A stretch of DNA of 52,071 nucleotides, from NCBI GenBank assembly GCA_002862805.1, contig PKEA01000048.1, forward strand, positions 1 through 52,071, given 5' to 3'. A program made the position numbers and the translations under genes. This document shows, one piece after another, positions 18,099 through 27,751 of this stretch (position 1 is the stretch's first letter; every line of letters begins with the position of its first letter). The notes beneath the pieces were generated by a model. It made no database searches. It saw only the letters and a list, made by a program, of their open reading frames with translations, and was not told where the DNA came from. This DNA comes from Flavobacteriaceae bacterium. Its GTDB lineage: Bacteria > Bacteroidota > Bacteroidia > Flavobacteriales > Flavobacteriaceae.

Positions 18099-18132
18099 AA
18101 AAAAAGGGATATTTTAAATATCCCTTTTTTTT
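18099..18132 (+). terminator. Rho-independent terminator
   Basis: AAAAAGGGATATTT pairs with AAATATCCCTTTTT, followed by a run of T, directly after the cysteine synthase-family gene. Confidence 0.92.
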
Positions 18133-18180
18133 ATGCAATTAAATAATTATATGCACGCATACTATTTGATAATTCTTTAC

Positions 18181-18188
18181 TATATTTG
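18181..18188 (+). promoter_or_regulatory. Putative -7 box of the nitronate monooxygenase gene
   Basis: TATATTTG is an exact TAnnTTTG match 21 bases before the start codon. A TTTG lies upstream, but only 12 bases away. Confidence 0.55.
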
Positions 18189-18208
18189 ACAAACAAAATT
18201 TTTTAATT

Positions 18209-19159
18209 ATGCAAAAGCCAACTTTAAATTCTCTGCTTAGTACTACCTATCCAATAATAATTGCACCTATGTTTTTAGTATCCAATACTAAAATGGTTAT
18301 TGAAGGAATGAAAAGTGGTGTTGCGGGTTGTATACCTGCATTGAATTATAGAACTCTTGAAGAACTAAAAGAAGCTATATATGAGCTAAAATCAGCTAAA
18401 GTTCCTGGAGGAAGTTTTGGTTTTAATTTAATAGTAAACAAGTCAAATATTAAATATAAAGAGCAATTAAGAGTACTTTGTGAAGAAGGTGTTGACTTTA
18501 TCATTACTTCCTTAGGTAGTCCTGAAGAAACAATAAATGAAGCTCATAAAGTTGGAATTAAAGTGTTTTGTGACGTTACCGACTTAAAGTTTGCTAAAAA
18601 AGTGGAAGAATTAGGTGCTGATGCAATTATTGCTGTTAATAATGAAGCAGGTGGTCATAGAGGAAATATTGCTCCAGAAGTATTAATTAAACAACTTAAT
18701 GAAGGAACCTCTTTACCTGTCATATCTGCAGGTGGAGTAGGAAATAAGCAAGAATTAGAAAAAATGTTATCATATGGAGCAATTGGAGTTTCTATTGGAA
18801 GTCCATTCATAGCATCTGTTGAGGCAGGAGTTTCTGACGAATACAAACAAGCTTGTGTTGATTATGGTGCAAAAGATATTGTTATGACCGAACGTATTTC
18901 GGGAACACCATGTACAGTTATTAATACACCTTATGTGCAAAAAATTGGAACAAAACAAACATGGTTAGAGAATCTTTTGAATAAGAATAAAAGTTTAAAA
19001 AAATGGGTTAAAATGATCCGTTTTATGATTGGGACTAGTGCAGTAACAAAAGCTGCTACGCAAGCAACTTATAAAACGGTTTGGGTTGCTGGACCAAGTA
19101 TTCAACATTCTACAGAAATAGGTACTGTAAAAAGTATAGTAGAGAAGTTTGTGAAATAA
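18209..19159 (+). CDS. Nitronate monooxygenase (2-nitropropane dioxygenase family)
   Basis: A 316-residue FMN-binding TIM-barrel protein. Landmarks are PIIIAPMFLVSN at the start, FGFNLIVN, and the FMN-phosphate and active-site segment NNEAGGHRG followed by PVISAGGVGNKQEL and GVSIGSPFIAS. These are shared by nitronate monooxygenases and related FMN oxidoreductases such as FabK. Class I/II NMOs oxidise toxic propionate-3-nitronate; whether this one does is unknown. It is a single gene between two terminators. Confidence 0.87.
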   Translation: MQKPTLNSLLSTTYPIIIAPMFLVSNTKMVIEGMKSGVAGCIPALNYRTLEELKEAIYELKSAKVPGGSFGFNLIVNKSNIKYKEQLRVLCEEGVDFIITSLGSPEETINEAHKVGIKVFCDVTDLKFAKKVEELGADAIIAVNNEAGGHRGNIAPEVLIKQLNEGTSLPVISAGGVGNKQELEKMLSYGAIGVSIGSPFIASVEAGVSDEYKQACVDYGAKDIVMTERISGTPCTVINTPYVQKIGTKQTWLENLLNKNKSLKKWVKMIRFMIGTSAVTKAATQATYKTVWVAGPSIQHSTEIGTVKSIVEKFVK

Positions 19160-19167
19160 AAATATTT

Positions 19168-19202
19168 AAAAAAAGCCTCAATAAAAATAGAGGCTTTTTT
19201 TT
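19168..19202. terminator. Bidirectional terminator
   Basis: AAAAAAAGCCTC and GAGGCTTTTTTTT form a stem around a loop of about 10 bases. It separates the rightward monooxygenase gene from the leftward regulatory-domain gene. Confidence 0.9.
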
Positions 19203-19207
19203 AAAGT

Positions 19208-19903
19208 TTATCTAAACCAGTTTCTTACTTTTTGAATTTGTCTTCCAAAGAAAGTACGTTTTTTTATATATCCCCCAACAACAAAAACTTCCCCACCGAC
19301 AAGAATATCCTCAGTCATTTTTATTTCATAATTATTTTTTATTCCTATAGTAACTTTTTCAATTTTCATTCCAGTATAGGTAATGACTAAAAGGTCACCT
19401 AAACGAGCTTCAATTTCAAAATTCCCATCAAAATCTGTGTTTGTAACGTTGGTTGTACCTTCAACTGCAACCATTGCTCCACCAAGAGGACCAAGTGCAT
19501 CTGAAACAACACCTTTAATTATATGTGGAAGGTTAGGGTTTATAATTGTATCCTTAACAGAAAGACTTTTAGTATCAGTTTGAATAGTATCTTGTTTGAT
19601 TTGAGCAAAAGCATTTTGAGTTCCTATTCCAATAAAACTAATTGCAGTTGTGAAAATAACAGACCAATAAGATGATTTTTTATTTTGAACAATTAAATTT
19701 CTATTTAATTGGGTGTTTAAAAAGCGTCCGCATGTATTTTTCTCTTTATTTAAATGCAGAATAATTTCTTTATCGGTTGCTTTTGTAAAGTCAAAAACAA
19801 TTTTTTTACAAGAACCGCAAAATCTTCCTTTTTCTTCAGGAGTCATTGCTTCCCAATTTTCATGGCAAGGTTCTGGAATATAAATATTTACTTTTTTAGA
19901 CAT
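19208..19903 (-). CDS. Membrane protein with N-terminal Cys motif and carboxypeptidase-regulatory-like domain
   Basis: A 231-residue protein. The first ~65 residues have no signal peptide and hold a cysteine cluster: CHENW near residue 13, FCGSCKK near 29-33, and CGRF near 58, a module seen in many Bacteroidota proteins of unknown role. One transmembrane helix follows (residues about 80-97). A beta-sandwich of the carboxypeptidase-D regulatory type follows (GVVSDALGPLGGAMVAVEG, then NTDFDGNFEIEA), with a basic C-terminal tail (RQIQKVRNWFR). The layout implies a cytoplasmic cysteine-rich head and a periplasmic sandwich. It starts three bases after the stop of the cyclotransferase gene, so the two form an operon. 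Confidence 0.8.
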   Translation of the reverse strand: MSKKVNIYIPEPCHENWEAMTPEEKGRFCGSCKKIVFDFTKATDKEIILHLNKEKNTCGRFLNTQLNRNLIVQNKKSSYWSVIFTTAISFIGIGTQNAFAQIKQDTIQTDTKSLSVKDTIINPNLPHIIKGVVSDALGPLGGAMVAVEGTTNVTNTDFDGNFEIEARLGDLLVITYTGMKIEKVTIGIKNNYEIKMTEDILVGGEVFVVGGYIKKRTFFGRQIQKVRNWFR

Positions 19904-19906
19904 TAA

Positions 19907-20980
19907 TTACTCAACAGTTATTTCAAAAACTTTATCCCAATTTTTACCTGTAACAAAAACCGTTTTTGTTTTAGGATTATACGCTATTCCATTTAAAACA
20001 TCAATATCTGGATGTTGTGTAACTTTACTTTTTAAATCACTTAAGTTGATGATGTTTTCAACAGCTCCATTTTTAGGATTGATTATTGCAATTGCATCAC
20101 GACCGTAAACATTAGCCCATATTTTACCGTCAATCCATTCAAGTTCGTTTACGGCTTCAATTTTACTAGCATTGGTATAAATATTTATATAATCAATTTC
20201 TTCTAAGGTTTCTGGATCTAAAATGTATATTTTTTCTGTTCCATTACTCATGTAAAGGTTTTTACCATCATTAGTTAAACCCCAACCTTCCATATTTTTA
20301 AAATACTTGAATGTCTTTGTTTTTTCAAAAGTATCAGCGTTATACACATAACCTTCGTTGTTTTTATAAGTCAGCTGATACACTTTATTATTCAAAATAG
20401 TAATTCCTTCACCAAAATATTGCATGCCAAGTTCTACTTTTTTATAAACTTCACCTGTTTTATAATTGGTTTTACGCAAACTAGAAATTCCTCTTTTTCC
20501 AGTTCCGCTTCCAGCACCGTTTCCTGTTCCTTCAATTAAAGTATCTCTATAAAATTCAAATCCTTGTGTGTAGGCTGCAATATCGTGAGGATAAGTGTTG
20601 ATTATTTTATAAGTCAGTAATTTTGGTGCATCTTGAGCCACAACCGTAAAATTTGTTTCAATTTCAGCAGTATCGTTTTCAAAATACACTTTGGCTTTTA
20701 TAAGATGCCAGCCTAATTTTTCGTTTTCAAAACTATAATGCAATTTGTTGTTTCCAACGCTTGTTCCAATAGATTTATTATTTAAAATATAGTTTACCGA
20801 ATCTATTTTCTTTGCTTTTTCGTTTTTTAAAACAAAATCGGCCGACTCATTTGGCTGATAAACTTGTTTTAAAACAGAAGTATCAATAGAAAATAAATTA
20901 TTTTTTTCATTTTTATCGCCCTCACAAGAACCGATTAGTAAACTTAATGTTATGATAGTTAGTGACTTAATATGTAACAT
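19907..20980 (-). CDS. Glutaminyl-peptide cyclotransferase, lipoprotein
   Basis: A 357-residue protein with lipobox LLIGSC. The first ~125 mature residues form an Ig-like/beta region. The remainder is the plant/bacterial-type glutamine cyclotransferase beta-propeller, recognisable by AYTQGFEFYRDTLIEGTG, MEGWGLTNDGKNLYMSNG, and NELEWIDGKIWANVYGRD. It converts N-terminal Gln to pyroglutamate, which in Bacteroidota stabilises exported proteins. I start at the ATG at 20980, because the longer open frame upstream would run antisense through the SRP RNA gene. It is probably co-transcribed with the following regulatory-domain gene. Confidence 0.9.
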   Translation of the reverse strand: MLHIKSLTIITLSLLIGSCEGDKNEKNNLFSIDTSVLKQVYQPNESADFVLKNEKAKKIDSVNYILNNKSIGTSVGNNKLHYSFENEKLGWHLIKAKVYFENDTAEIETNFTVVAQDAPKLLTYKIINTYPHDIAAYTQGFEFYRDTLIEGTGNGAGSGTGKRGISSLRKTNYKTGEVYKKVELGMQYFGEGITILNNKVYQLTYKNNEGYVYNADTFEKTKTFKYFKNMEGWGLTNDGKNLYMSNGTEKIYILDPETLEEIDYINIYTNASKIEAVNELEWIDGKIWANVYGRDAIAIINPKNGAVENIINLSDLKSKVTQHPDIDVLNGIAYNPKTKTVFVTGKNWDKVFEITVE

Positions 20981-21035
20981 GTTTTTTATAATTTGATAAC
21001 ACAATATACAACGAATTTTAAAACAAACAATTGCC

Positions 21036-21065
21036 TTGCAAAAATATAAAATGTTTGTATATTTG
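21036..21065 (+). promoter_or_regulatory. Promoter of the SRP RNA gene
   Basis: TTG at 21036-21038, then 19 bases, then TATATTTG at 21058-21065. Transcription would begin near 21070, exactly where the SRP RNA helix starts. Confidence 0.85.
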
Positions 21066-21069
21066 CACC

Positions 21070-21163
21070 GGCAAGTCCTACACGACCAGCTCCTGCAGAA
21101 TCCCCCAGGGTGGGAACGCAGCAAGGGTAAGCGGTTGTAGCGGTGCGATGTAGGTCGCTTGCC
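21070..21163 (+). ncRNA. ffs: Signal recognition particle RNA (small bacterial type, 4.5S-like)
   Basis: A 94-base RNA closed by GGCAAG (21070-21075) and CTTGCC (21158-21163), so the ends pair into one long hairpin. The conserved apical domain is present: CAGG, the GGAA-type loop region, and the CGCAGCAAGG internal-loop strand that binds Ffh. Together with Ffh it targets nascent membrane proteins. The strand is fixed by the conserved loop and by the promoter directly upstream. A T-run follows the 3' end. Confidence 0.93.
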
Positions 21164-21181
21164 ATTTTTTTAAAATATTTG

Positions 21182-21206
21182 ATCTCCCTTTGTGGAGATT
21201 TTTTAT
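21182..21206 (+). terminator. Terminator downstream of the SRP RNA gene
   Basis: ATCTCC and GGAGAT form a short stem followed by TTTTTTATTTTT. A first T-run directly after the SRP helix may already end most transcripts. Confidence 0.65.
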
Positions 21207-21227
21207 TTTTACACCAATTCCTTTTCT

Positions 21228-22220
21228 ATGAAATTACATTGGCAAATTGTTCGTTTAGAATTAAAAGAAACATTTTCAATTAGTTATGGAGATTATTCTT
21301 TTAGAGAAGCATTAATTGTTTCCTTAAGTTCTCATAATGAAAAAGGTTATGGTGAATGTTCATCTATAGATTATTATAATATTAATCTTACTGATTTTGT
21401 TCAAAAGCTAACACAAATTCAAACTAAAATAGAACAAGAATCGATTAATCATCCTACTGAATTTTATCTTTTCTTAGAATCTTTAAACTTGCATTCTTTT
21501 TTGCGTTCGGCTTTAGATTGTGCCTATTGGGATTTATTTGGAAAACTAGAAAAGAAAAGTTTTTTAGAACTCAATTCTATTTCTTATCATAAATTACCTG
21601 AATCGTCTATAACAATAAGTATAGATTCGATTGAAAATCAAATTAAAAAGATAGAAAAATCGACCTGGAACAATTTTAAAGTAAAATGCAATCATTTTAA
21701 TGAATTGGAATTAAGTTCATTACTTGGTTTAGACAAAAACATTGCATTAGATGCAAATTGTAGTTTTTCAATTGAAGATTGTCATTTTATTGAAAAGAGT
21801 GAATTTTCAAGTCAATTTACTTATATAGAACAACCATTGGAAATCAATAGTTTTAATACTCTTAATGCGAATACATATCCAAATTGGATGGCCGATGAAG
21901 ATTGTCAAGACGAAACTTCCATTTCAAAATTAAAAAACCATTACAGTACTTTAAATTTGAAATTGGTTAAAATTGGCGGATTAACTCCAGCATTACAATT
22001 TATTAAGACAGCCAAAGTAAATGATTTTAAAATTATGATAGGCTGTATGACCGAATCTACAGTTGGAATTTCAGCTGGAATTGCTTTAACTCCTTTTGTA
22101 GATTATGTAGATTTAGATGGCGCTAATTTAATTTCTAAAGATATTGCTTTTGGAAGTTTTATAAATAATGGAAAAGTTATTATTTCAGAAAAACCGGGCT
22201 TAGGAATTTCTATTAAATAG
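21228..22220 (+). CDS. Enolase-superfamily enzyme, probable dipeptide epimerase
   Basis: A 330-residue member of the muconate-lactonising subgroup of the enolase superfamily. Catalytic and metal residues are visible: KVKCNHF (first lysine strand), LDANCSF (Asp), YIEQPLE (Glu), MADEDCQ (Asp) and LVKIGG (second lysine). The C-terminal GCMTEST and the DLDG (DxD) motif favour L-Ala-D/L-Glu-type dipeptide epimerases, which act in murein peptide recycling. The alternative is o-succinylbenzoate synthase (MenC), which would fit menE elsewhere in the window. The ATG at 21228 is chosen because the upstream part of the frame lies in the terminator. Confidence 0.8.
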   Translation: MKLHWQIVRLELKETFSISYGDYSFREALIVSLSSHNEKGYGECSSIDYYNINLTDFVQKLTQIQTKIEQESINHPTEFYLFLESLNLHSFLRSALDCAYWDLFGKLEKKSFLELNSISYHKLPESSITISIDSIENQIKKIEKSTWNNFKVKCNHFNELELSSLLGLDKNIALDANCSFSIEDCHFIEKSEFSSQFTYIEQPLEINSFNTLNANTYPNWMADEDCQDETSISKLKNHYSTLNLKLVKIGGLTPALQFIKTAKVNDFKIMIGCMTESTVGISAGIALTPFVDYVDLDGANLISKDIAFGSFINNGKVIISEKPGLGISIK

Positions 22221-22269
22221 TTTTATAAAGTCTTTAAAAGACTGTATTTTTACATCATAATTTTTTTTA

Positions 22270-23073
22270 ATGAGCAAAGTAATATTTATAACAGGCGCTT
22301 CTTCTGGAATAGGAAAAGCAATTGGCGAGTTTTTACATCATAAGAACTTTAAAGTGTATGGAACGAGTAGAAACCCTGAACGAATTGAAAACTCACTCTT
22401 TCCATTAGTTAAGCTTGATGTTCGAAATGTTGAATCTATTCAATTGGCTGTTGCCGAAATTTTATCTAAAGAAGATAGAATTGACGTTGTGATTAATAAT
22501 GCTGGTGTTGGTATAACCGGACCATTAGAAGAAATTCCAACTGAAGAAATTAAAAATAACTTCGAAACCAATCTTTTTGGACCTATTGAAGTAATGAAAG
22601 CTGTTTTACCACAAATGCGCAAGCAAAAAAAAGGTTTAATTATTAATATTACTTCTATTGCAGGCTATATGGGATTACCTTATAGAAGTGTTTATTCTGC
22701 TTCAAAAGGAGCTTTAGAGTTAATTACAGAAGCACTAAGCATGGAAGTAAAAGAATTTGGAATAAACATTACAAACGTTGCTCCAGGAGATTTTGCAACA
22801 AATATTGCTGCGGGAAGATATCATGCACCACTTGTAAAAGGATCTGATTATGAAAAATCATACGGAACTACTTTACAAATGATGGATGAACATGTAGATG
22901 GCGGAAGTAATCCAAATGACATGGCAGAAGCTATTTTTAATGTGATTAATGCACAGAACCCTAAAATACATTATAAAGTAGGTGCTTTTATGCAAAAGTT
23001 TTCTATTGTATTAAAAAGAATTTTACCTGATACTGTTTATGAAAAGATGCTAATGAACCATTATAAGTTGTAA
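22270..23073 (+). CDS. SDR-family oxidoreductase
   Basis: A 267-residue classical short-chain dehydrogenase. It has the nucleotide-binding motif TGASSGIG at residues 8-15, NNAG at about 76-79, catalytic Ser129 and the YxxxK pair Tyr142/Lys146 in VYSASKGA. The motif GTSRNPER after strand 2 suggests NADP(H) preference. The substrate is unknown. The gene starts 49 bases after the epimerase gene and stops four bases before the next gene, suggesting a rightward operon. Confidence 0.9.
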   Translation: MSKVIFITGASSGIGKAIGEFLHHKNFKVYGTSRNPERIENSLFPLVKLDVRNVESIQLAVAEILSKEDRIDVVINNAGVGITGPLEEIPTEEIKNNFETNLFGPIEVMKAVLPQMRKQKKGLIINITSIAGYMGLPYRSVYSASKGALELITEALSMEVKEFGINITNVAPGDFATNIAAGRYHAPLVKGSDYEKSYGTTLQMMDEHVDGGSNPNDMAEAIFNVINAQNPKIHYKVGAFMQKFSIVLKRILPDTVYEKMLMNHYKL

Positions 23074-23077
23074 GAAA

Positions 23078-23722
23078 ATGAAAAAAAGATTACTTTATTC
23101 CTTGTTTTTTATTTCAAGTATCATTTTTGCTCAAGAAGCTCCAAAAGATTCTATTTCTAAATCTAAAGTTTTATTTGATTTTGCGGGAGGTCTTTCTAGT
23201 AGAATTGGAAAGGCTGAAAAGACTAATGATTTTATTTTGGATAATAAAATTAACGCTTCTAGAAATGCTTATTTTATAGAGTCTTCTTTATTATTTCAAA
23301 TAGCTCCAAATTCCGAACATTATTTTGGTTTTAAATACAATAATTTTTTTGATTATATAAATCAAAATAAGTTGTCTATTTCTTTTTATGGAGTTTCTTA
23401 TTTGTATTCTAAAGAATTTAAATCAAAAGACAATTTTAATTTAGATTTCTCATTGGGTTACATTTCTTATCGAGATAAAGAATATTTTTTTGATGGATAT
23501 ACGATAAAAGGTGGAAATATTGGAGTTAGATCAAGTGTTTCTTATCTTTTAAAAATTACTGAAGGTGTATATTCTGGTCCAAAATTAGGTTTGCAATTTG
23601 GTAGTATTAAAGATTTTACTGTAGAGAATAAAACAAATAGTTCACAATCTATAAACCTTAATGGTGTTTCAGAAAGTGTTTCTAACTTTGATTTCGGATT
23701 GGTATTAAGAATAAGTTTATAA
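23078..23722 (+). CDS. Outer-membrane beta-barrel-like protein, unknown function
   Basis: A 214-residue protein with a signal peptide (ending near IIFAQEAP). The rest alternates short hydrophobic/aromatic strands with polar turns (FGFKYNNFF, LDFSLGYISYRD, and a final FDFGLVLRISL ending in an aliphatic residue), as expected of a small outer-membrane barrel. No named family is recognised. It begins four bases after the SDR stop, so it is co-transcribed with the SDR gene. Confidence 0.75.
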   Translation: MKKRLLYSLFFISSIIFAQEAPKDSISKSKVLFDFAGGLSSRIGKAEKTNDFILDNKINASRNAYFIESSLLFQIAPNSEHYFGFKYNNFFDYINQNKLSISFYGVSYLYSKEFKSKDNFNLDFSLGYISYRDKEYFFDGYTIKGGNIGVRSSVSYLLKITEGVYSGPKLGLQFGSIKDFTVENKTNSSQSINLNGVSESVSNFDFGLVLRISL

Positions 23723-23755
23723 TTCTTTTTATTATTAATATTACTTTTGAAATTG

Positions 23756-23763
23756 TATTTTTG
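23756..23763 (+). promoter_or_regulatory. Putative -7 box of the transaldolase-like gene
   Basis: TATTTTTG fits TAnnTTTG, 37 bases before the start codon. Confidence 0.5.
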
Positions 23764-23800
23764 CAAAACAAACAACACACATAAACTTAAATAAAAGAAA

Positions 23801-24457
23801 ATGAAATTTTTTATTGACACAGCTAATTTAGAGCAAATTAAAGAAGCGCAAGCTTTAGGAGTATTAGACGGAGTTACTACAAATCCATCATTGATGGCTA
23901 AAGAAGGTATTACAGGTAAAAATAACATATTAAAACATTATGTTGATATTTGTAACATTGTAGATGGAGATGTTAGTGCTGAGGTTAATGCTATGGATCT
24001 TGAAGGAATGATTAGAGAAGGTGAGGAGTTGGCAGATTTACACGAGCAAATTGTAGTAAAATTACCAATGACTGCTGAAGGTATTAAGGCTTGTAAATAT
24101 TTTTCTGATAAAGGAATTAAAACAAATGTTACCTTGATTTTTTCTGCAGGACAAGCTTTATTAGCGGCAAAAGCAGGAGCAACTTATTGTTCACCATTCT
24201 TAGGAAGGTTAGATGATATTTCAACTGATGGTTTAAACTTAATTGATGAAATTCGTCAAATTTATGATAACTATGCTTTTGAAACTCAAATTTTAGCTGC
24301 TTCTGTTCGTCATACAATGCACGTAGTTAATTGTGCTAAAATTGGTGCAGATGTTATGACTGGACCTTTATCATCTATTCTTGGGTTGTTAAAACATCCA
24401 TTGACTGATATTGGTATTGCTCAGTTTATTGCTGATTTTGAAAAAGGAAATAAGTAA
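23801..24457 (+). CDS. Small transaldolase / fructose-6-phosphate aldolase family
   Basis: A 218-residue TIM-barrel aldolase that begins [16 protein letters not shown] and contains DGVTTNPSL. The Schiff-base lysine is Lys87 in [26 protein letters not shown] and [11 protein letters not shown] are conserved family blocks. Short enzymes of this class (TalC/Fsa) act either as transaldolase in the pentose-phosphate pathway or as fructose-6-phosphate aldolase. The Bacteroidota forms are generally taken as transaldolases. It is monocistronic with its own promoter box and terminator. Confidence 0.93.
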   Translation: MKFFIDTANLEQIKEAQALGVLDGVTTNPSLMAKEGITGKNNILKHYVDICNIVDGDVSAEVNAMDLEGMIREGEELADLHEQIVVKLPMTAEGIKACKYFSDKGIKTNVTLIFSAGQALLAAKAGATYCSPFLGRLDDISTDGLNLIDEIRQIYDNYAFETQILAASVRHTMHVVNCAKIGADVMTGPLSSILGLLKHPLTDIGIAQFIADFEKGNK

Positions 24458-24472
24458 TTTAAAATTACATAT

Positions 24473-24510
24473 AAAAAAAAGAGCCATTTCATTGAAAAGG
24501 CTCTTTTTTT
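24473..24510. terminator. Bidirectional terminator
   Basis: AAAAGAGCC and GGCTCTTTTTT form the stem, extended by TTTC/GAAA across one mismatch. It lies between two converging genes. Confidence 0.9.
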
Positions 24511-24523
24511 ATATGCTTTATTA

Positions 24524-25921
24524 TTATTTTAAATCATTCTCAAAATTAACATCAAATAAGTTAGCAAAACCATTTTTAATGATTCCGTTTTTATCAAGAA
24601 TGATAGTTCTATGAATTTTTGTTATAACCCAAAGTTTTTTAATATCTTGAAAATTTGTTGATTTTAATTCAGTAATATCAGTTAAATTATTGTTTTTTAA
24701 AGTTTTCTTCCAATTTTCATTTGTATCATCAACATTTATAGCTATGAAATTTACTTCAGGAAATTTCTTTTTAAACTCTCTAACTCGCTTGTGAGCAGAC
24801 TTTAAATGGGAGTCAGCATGCGAAGTCCAAAAGAAAATGACTGTTTCTTTATTTGAAGTTAAGTCATCAAGTAATATTGGTTTTAAATCTTTATCAATTA
24901 ATTCAACATTCGGAAGTTTTTTACCAATATTTAAATTTTTAACGGAGTTATATATTTCTGTAACTTCTTTTTGTTGCTCTTTATCGGTAGATAATTTTAA
25001 ATATTTATCAATAAAGGTTTTGTTATTGTACATGTTTTGATCTTCTAATAAATACATGTATGCAATATTATTTAAAACAGCATTTTTAGTTTTTTGATTT
25101 TTTATAAGCGTGTCAGCAATGCTTAATTTAATGATATTATTCTCTAAAGACATCTCATCAAAAGCACCTTTGTTTTTATCATAAGATACATTACTCAACA
25201 TTATGTTTACATATTTTATAAAAGGAGAAAAATTGGTAAACTGAATATTATTATAATCAATTTTTTTTCTGTAATCATAAAATTCTTTTGGTAAAAGACT
25301 TGAAACATCATCGCCAGTTTTAAATTTATGAGCGTAAGGATATAATTCTTTCTTGTAATAATGATTAAAATCGATACCCGCTTCTGCAATTACGTCAAAA
25401 CCTTCACTCCAGCCAATTTCTGTTTTTCTTTTTAAATAATTAGACTTTCTAATTCTATATGTAGAATCAACATTTTTTGTAAAAGATTTATAATCTCTAT
25501 CTAAAACATCATATAATTCAGATCTTTCTTGTTCATTTTTTAAATATAAATCAATTAAAAAATTATTTTTTTCATCTCCTCTTCCGCAAAAAGCTATAGA
25601 ATTATCAAAATCTAATGAGTTTAAGCGAACCATAATGCTATCATTCTTATCAAAATAAACATATTGATATTCAGGTAGATGTTTAAAAGTGTATAGACCT
25701 GGTGTAAGCGAATCAAATTTATGTAAAAAACGATTATCCTTATCTAAGAAAATTGTGTCTATGACTTTATCATCTTTTAAAAATAAGACAAAATTATTTT
25801 GAGGGTTAATAATTTCACCGCCAAAATAGGCCTCAAAATTATCTCCATCAAAAGTTCTTTCACAAGACGTTAATGATAAAAAGAAAACCGGTAAAGAAAT
25901 TAAAAAGTATTTTTTAAACAT
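24524..25921 (-). CDS. Lipoprotein with thioredoxin-like (TlpA-type) domain lacking the CxxC
   Basis: A 465-residue lipoprotein (lipobox SLTSC). The middle is a largely helical region of the type found before TlpA-like domains in Bacteroidota. The last ~140 residues form a thioredoxin-like fold: GKKLPNVELIDKDLKPILLD, VIFFWTS, NFIAINVDD, and a cis-Pro-like ITKIHRTIILDKNG. At the position of the WCxxC active site it reads FFWTSHADSH, so both cysteines are missing. The protein thus cannot be a dithiol reductase and probably has a structural or binding role. A TATTTTTG box lies at 25942-25949 on the minus strand. Confidence 0.85.
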   Translation of the reverse strand: MFKKYFLISLPVFFLSLTSCERTFDGDNFEAYFGGEIINPQNNFVLFLKDDKVIDTIFLDKDNRFLHKFDSLTPGLYTFKHLPEYQYVYFDKNDSIMVRLNSLDFDNSIAFCGRGDEKNNFLIDLYLKNEQERSELYDVLDRDYKSFTKNVDSTYRIRKSNYLKRKTEIGWSEGFDVIAEAGIDFNHYYKKELYPYAHKFKTGDDVSSLLPKEFYDYRKKIDYNNIQFTNFSPFIKYVNIMLSNVSYDKNKGAFDEMSLENNIIKLSIADTLIKNQKTKNAVLNNIAYMYLLEDQNMYNNKTFIDKYLKLSTDKEQQKEVTEIYNSVKNLNIGKKLPNVELIDKDLKPILLDDLTSNKETVIFFWTSHADSHLKSAHKRVREFKKKFPEVNFIAINVDDTNENWKKTLKNNNLTDITELKSTNFQDIKKLWVITKIHRTIILDKNGIIKNGFANLFDVNFENDLK

Positions 25922-25941
25922 GTAGGGCTATTTTTCTAAAA

Positions 25942-25949
25942 CAAAAATA
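25942..25949 (-). promoter_or_regulatory. Putative -7 box of the thioredoxin-like lipoprotein gene
   Basis: TATTTTTG on the minus strand, 21 bases before the start codon. Confidence 0.5.
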
Positions 25950-25998
25950 TTAGTTTATAATGAGAGTGCTTGTTAATGGAGCGTTAAATTAATTGTAA

Positions 25999-27684
<1,686 letters not shown>

Positions 27685-27705
27685 ATCATACTAAACAATA
27701 CAAAT

Positions 27706-27737
27706 AAAAAAATCCCTGCATTGCAGGGATTTTTTTA
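27706..27737. terminator. Bidirectional terminator
   Basis: AAAAAAATCCCTGC and GCAGGGATTTTTTT form a perfect stem with a three-base loop, between the ABC-F gene and the converging OmpA gene. Confidence 0.92.
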
Positions 27738-27751
27738 TTTATTATTCACAA

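Noticed and set aside
20981..21124. N-terminal extension of the cyclotransferase frame
   Set aside because: It would run antisense through the SRP RNA gene and its promoter, and would precede the lipoprotein signal peptide.
22229..22248. AGTCTTT/AAAGACT inverted repeat between the epimerase and SDR genes
   Set aside because: Short, A/T-rich stem with almost no loop and a weak T-run; not enough to call a terminator.
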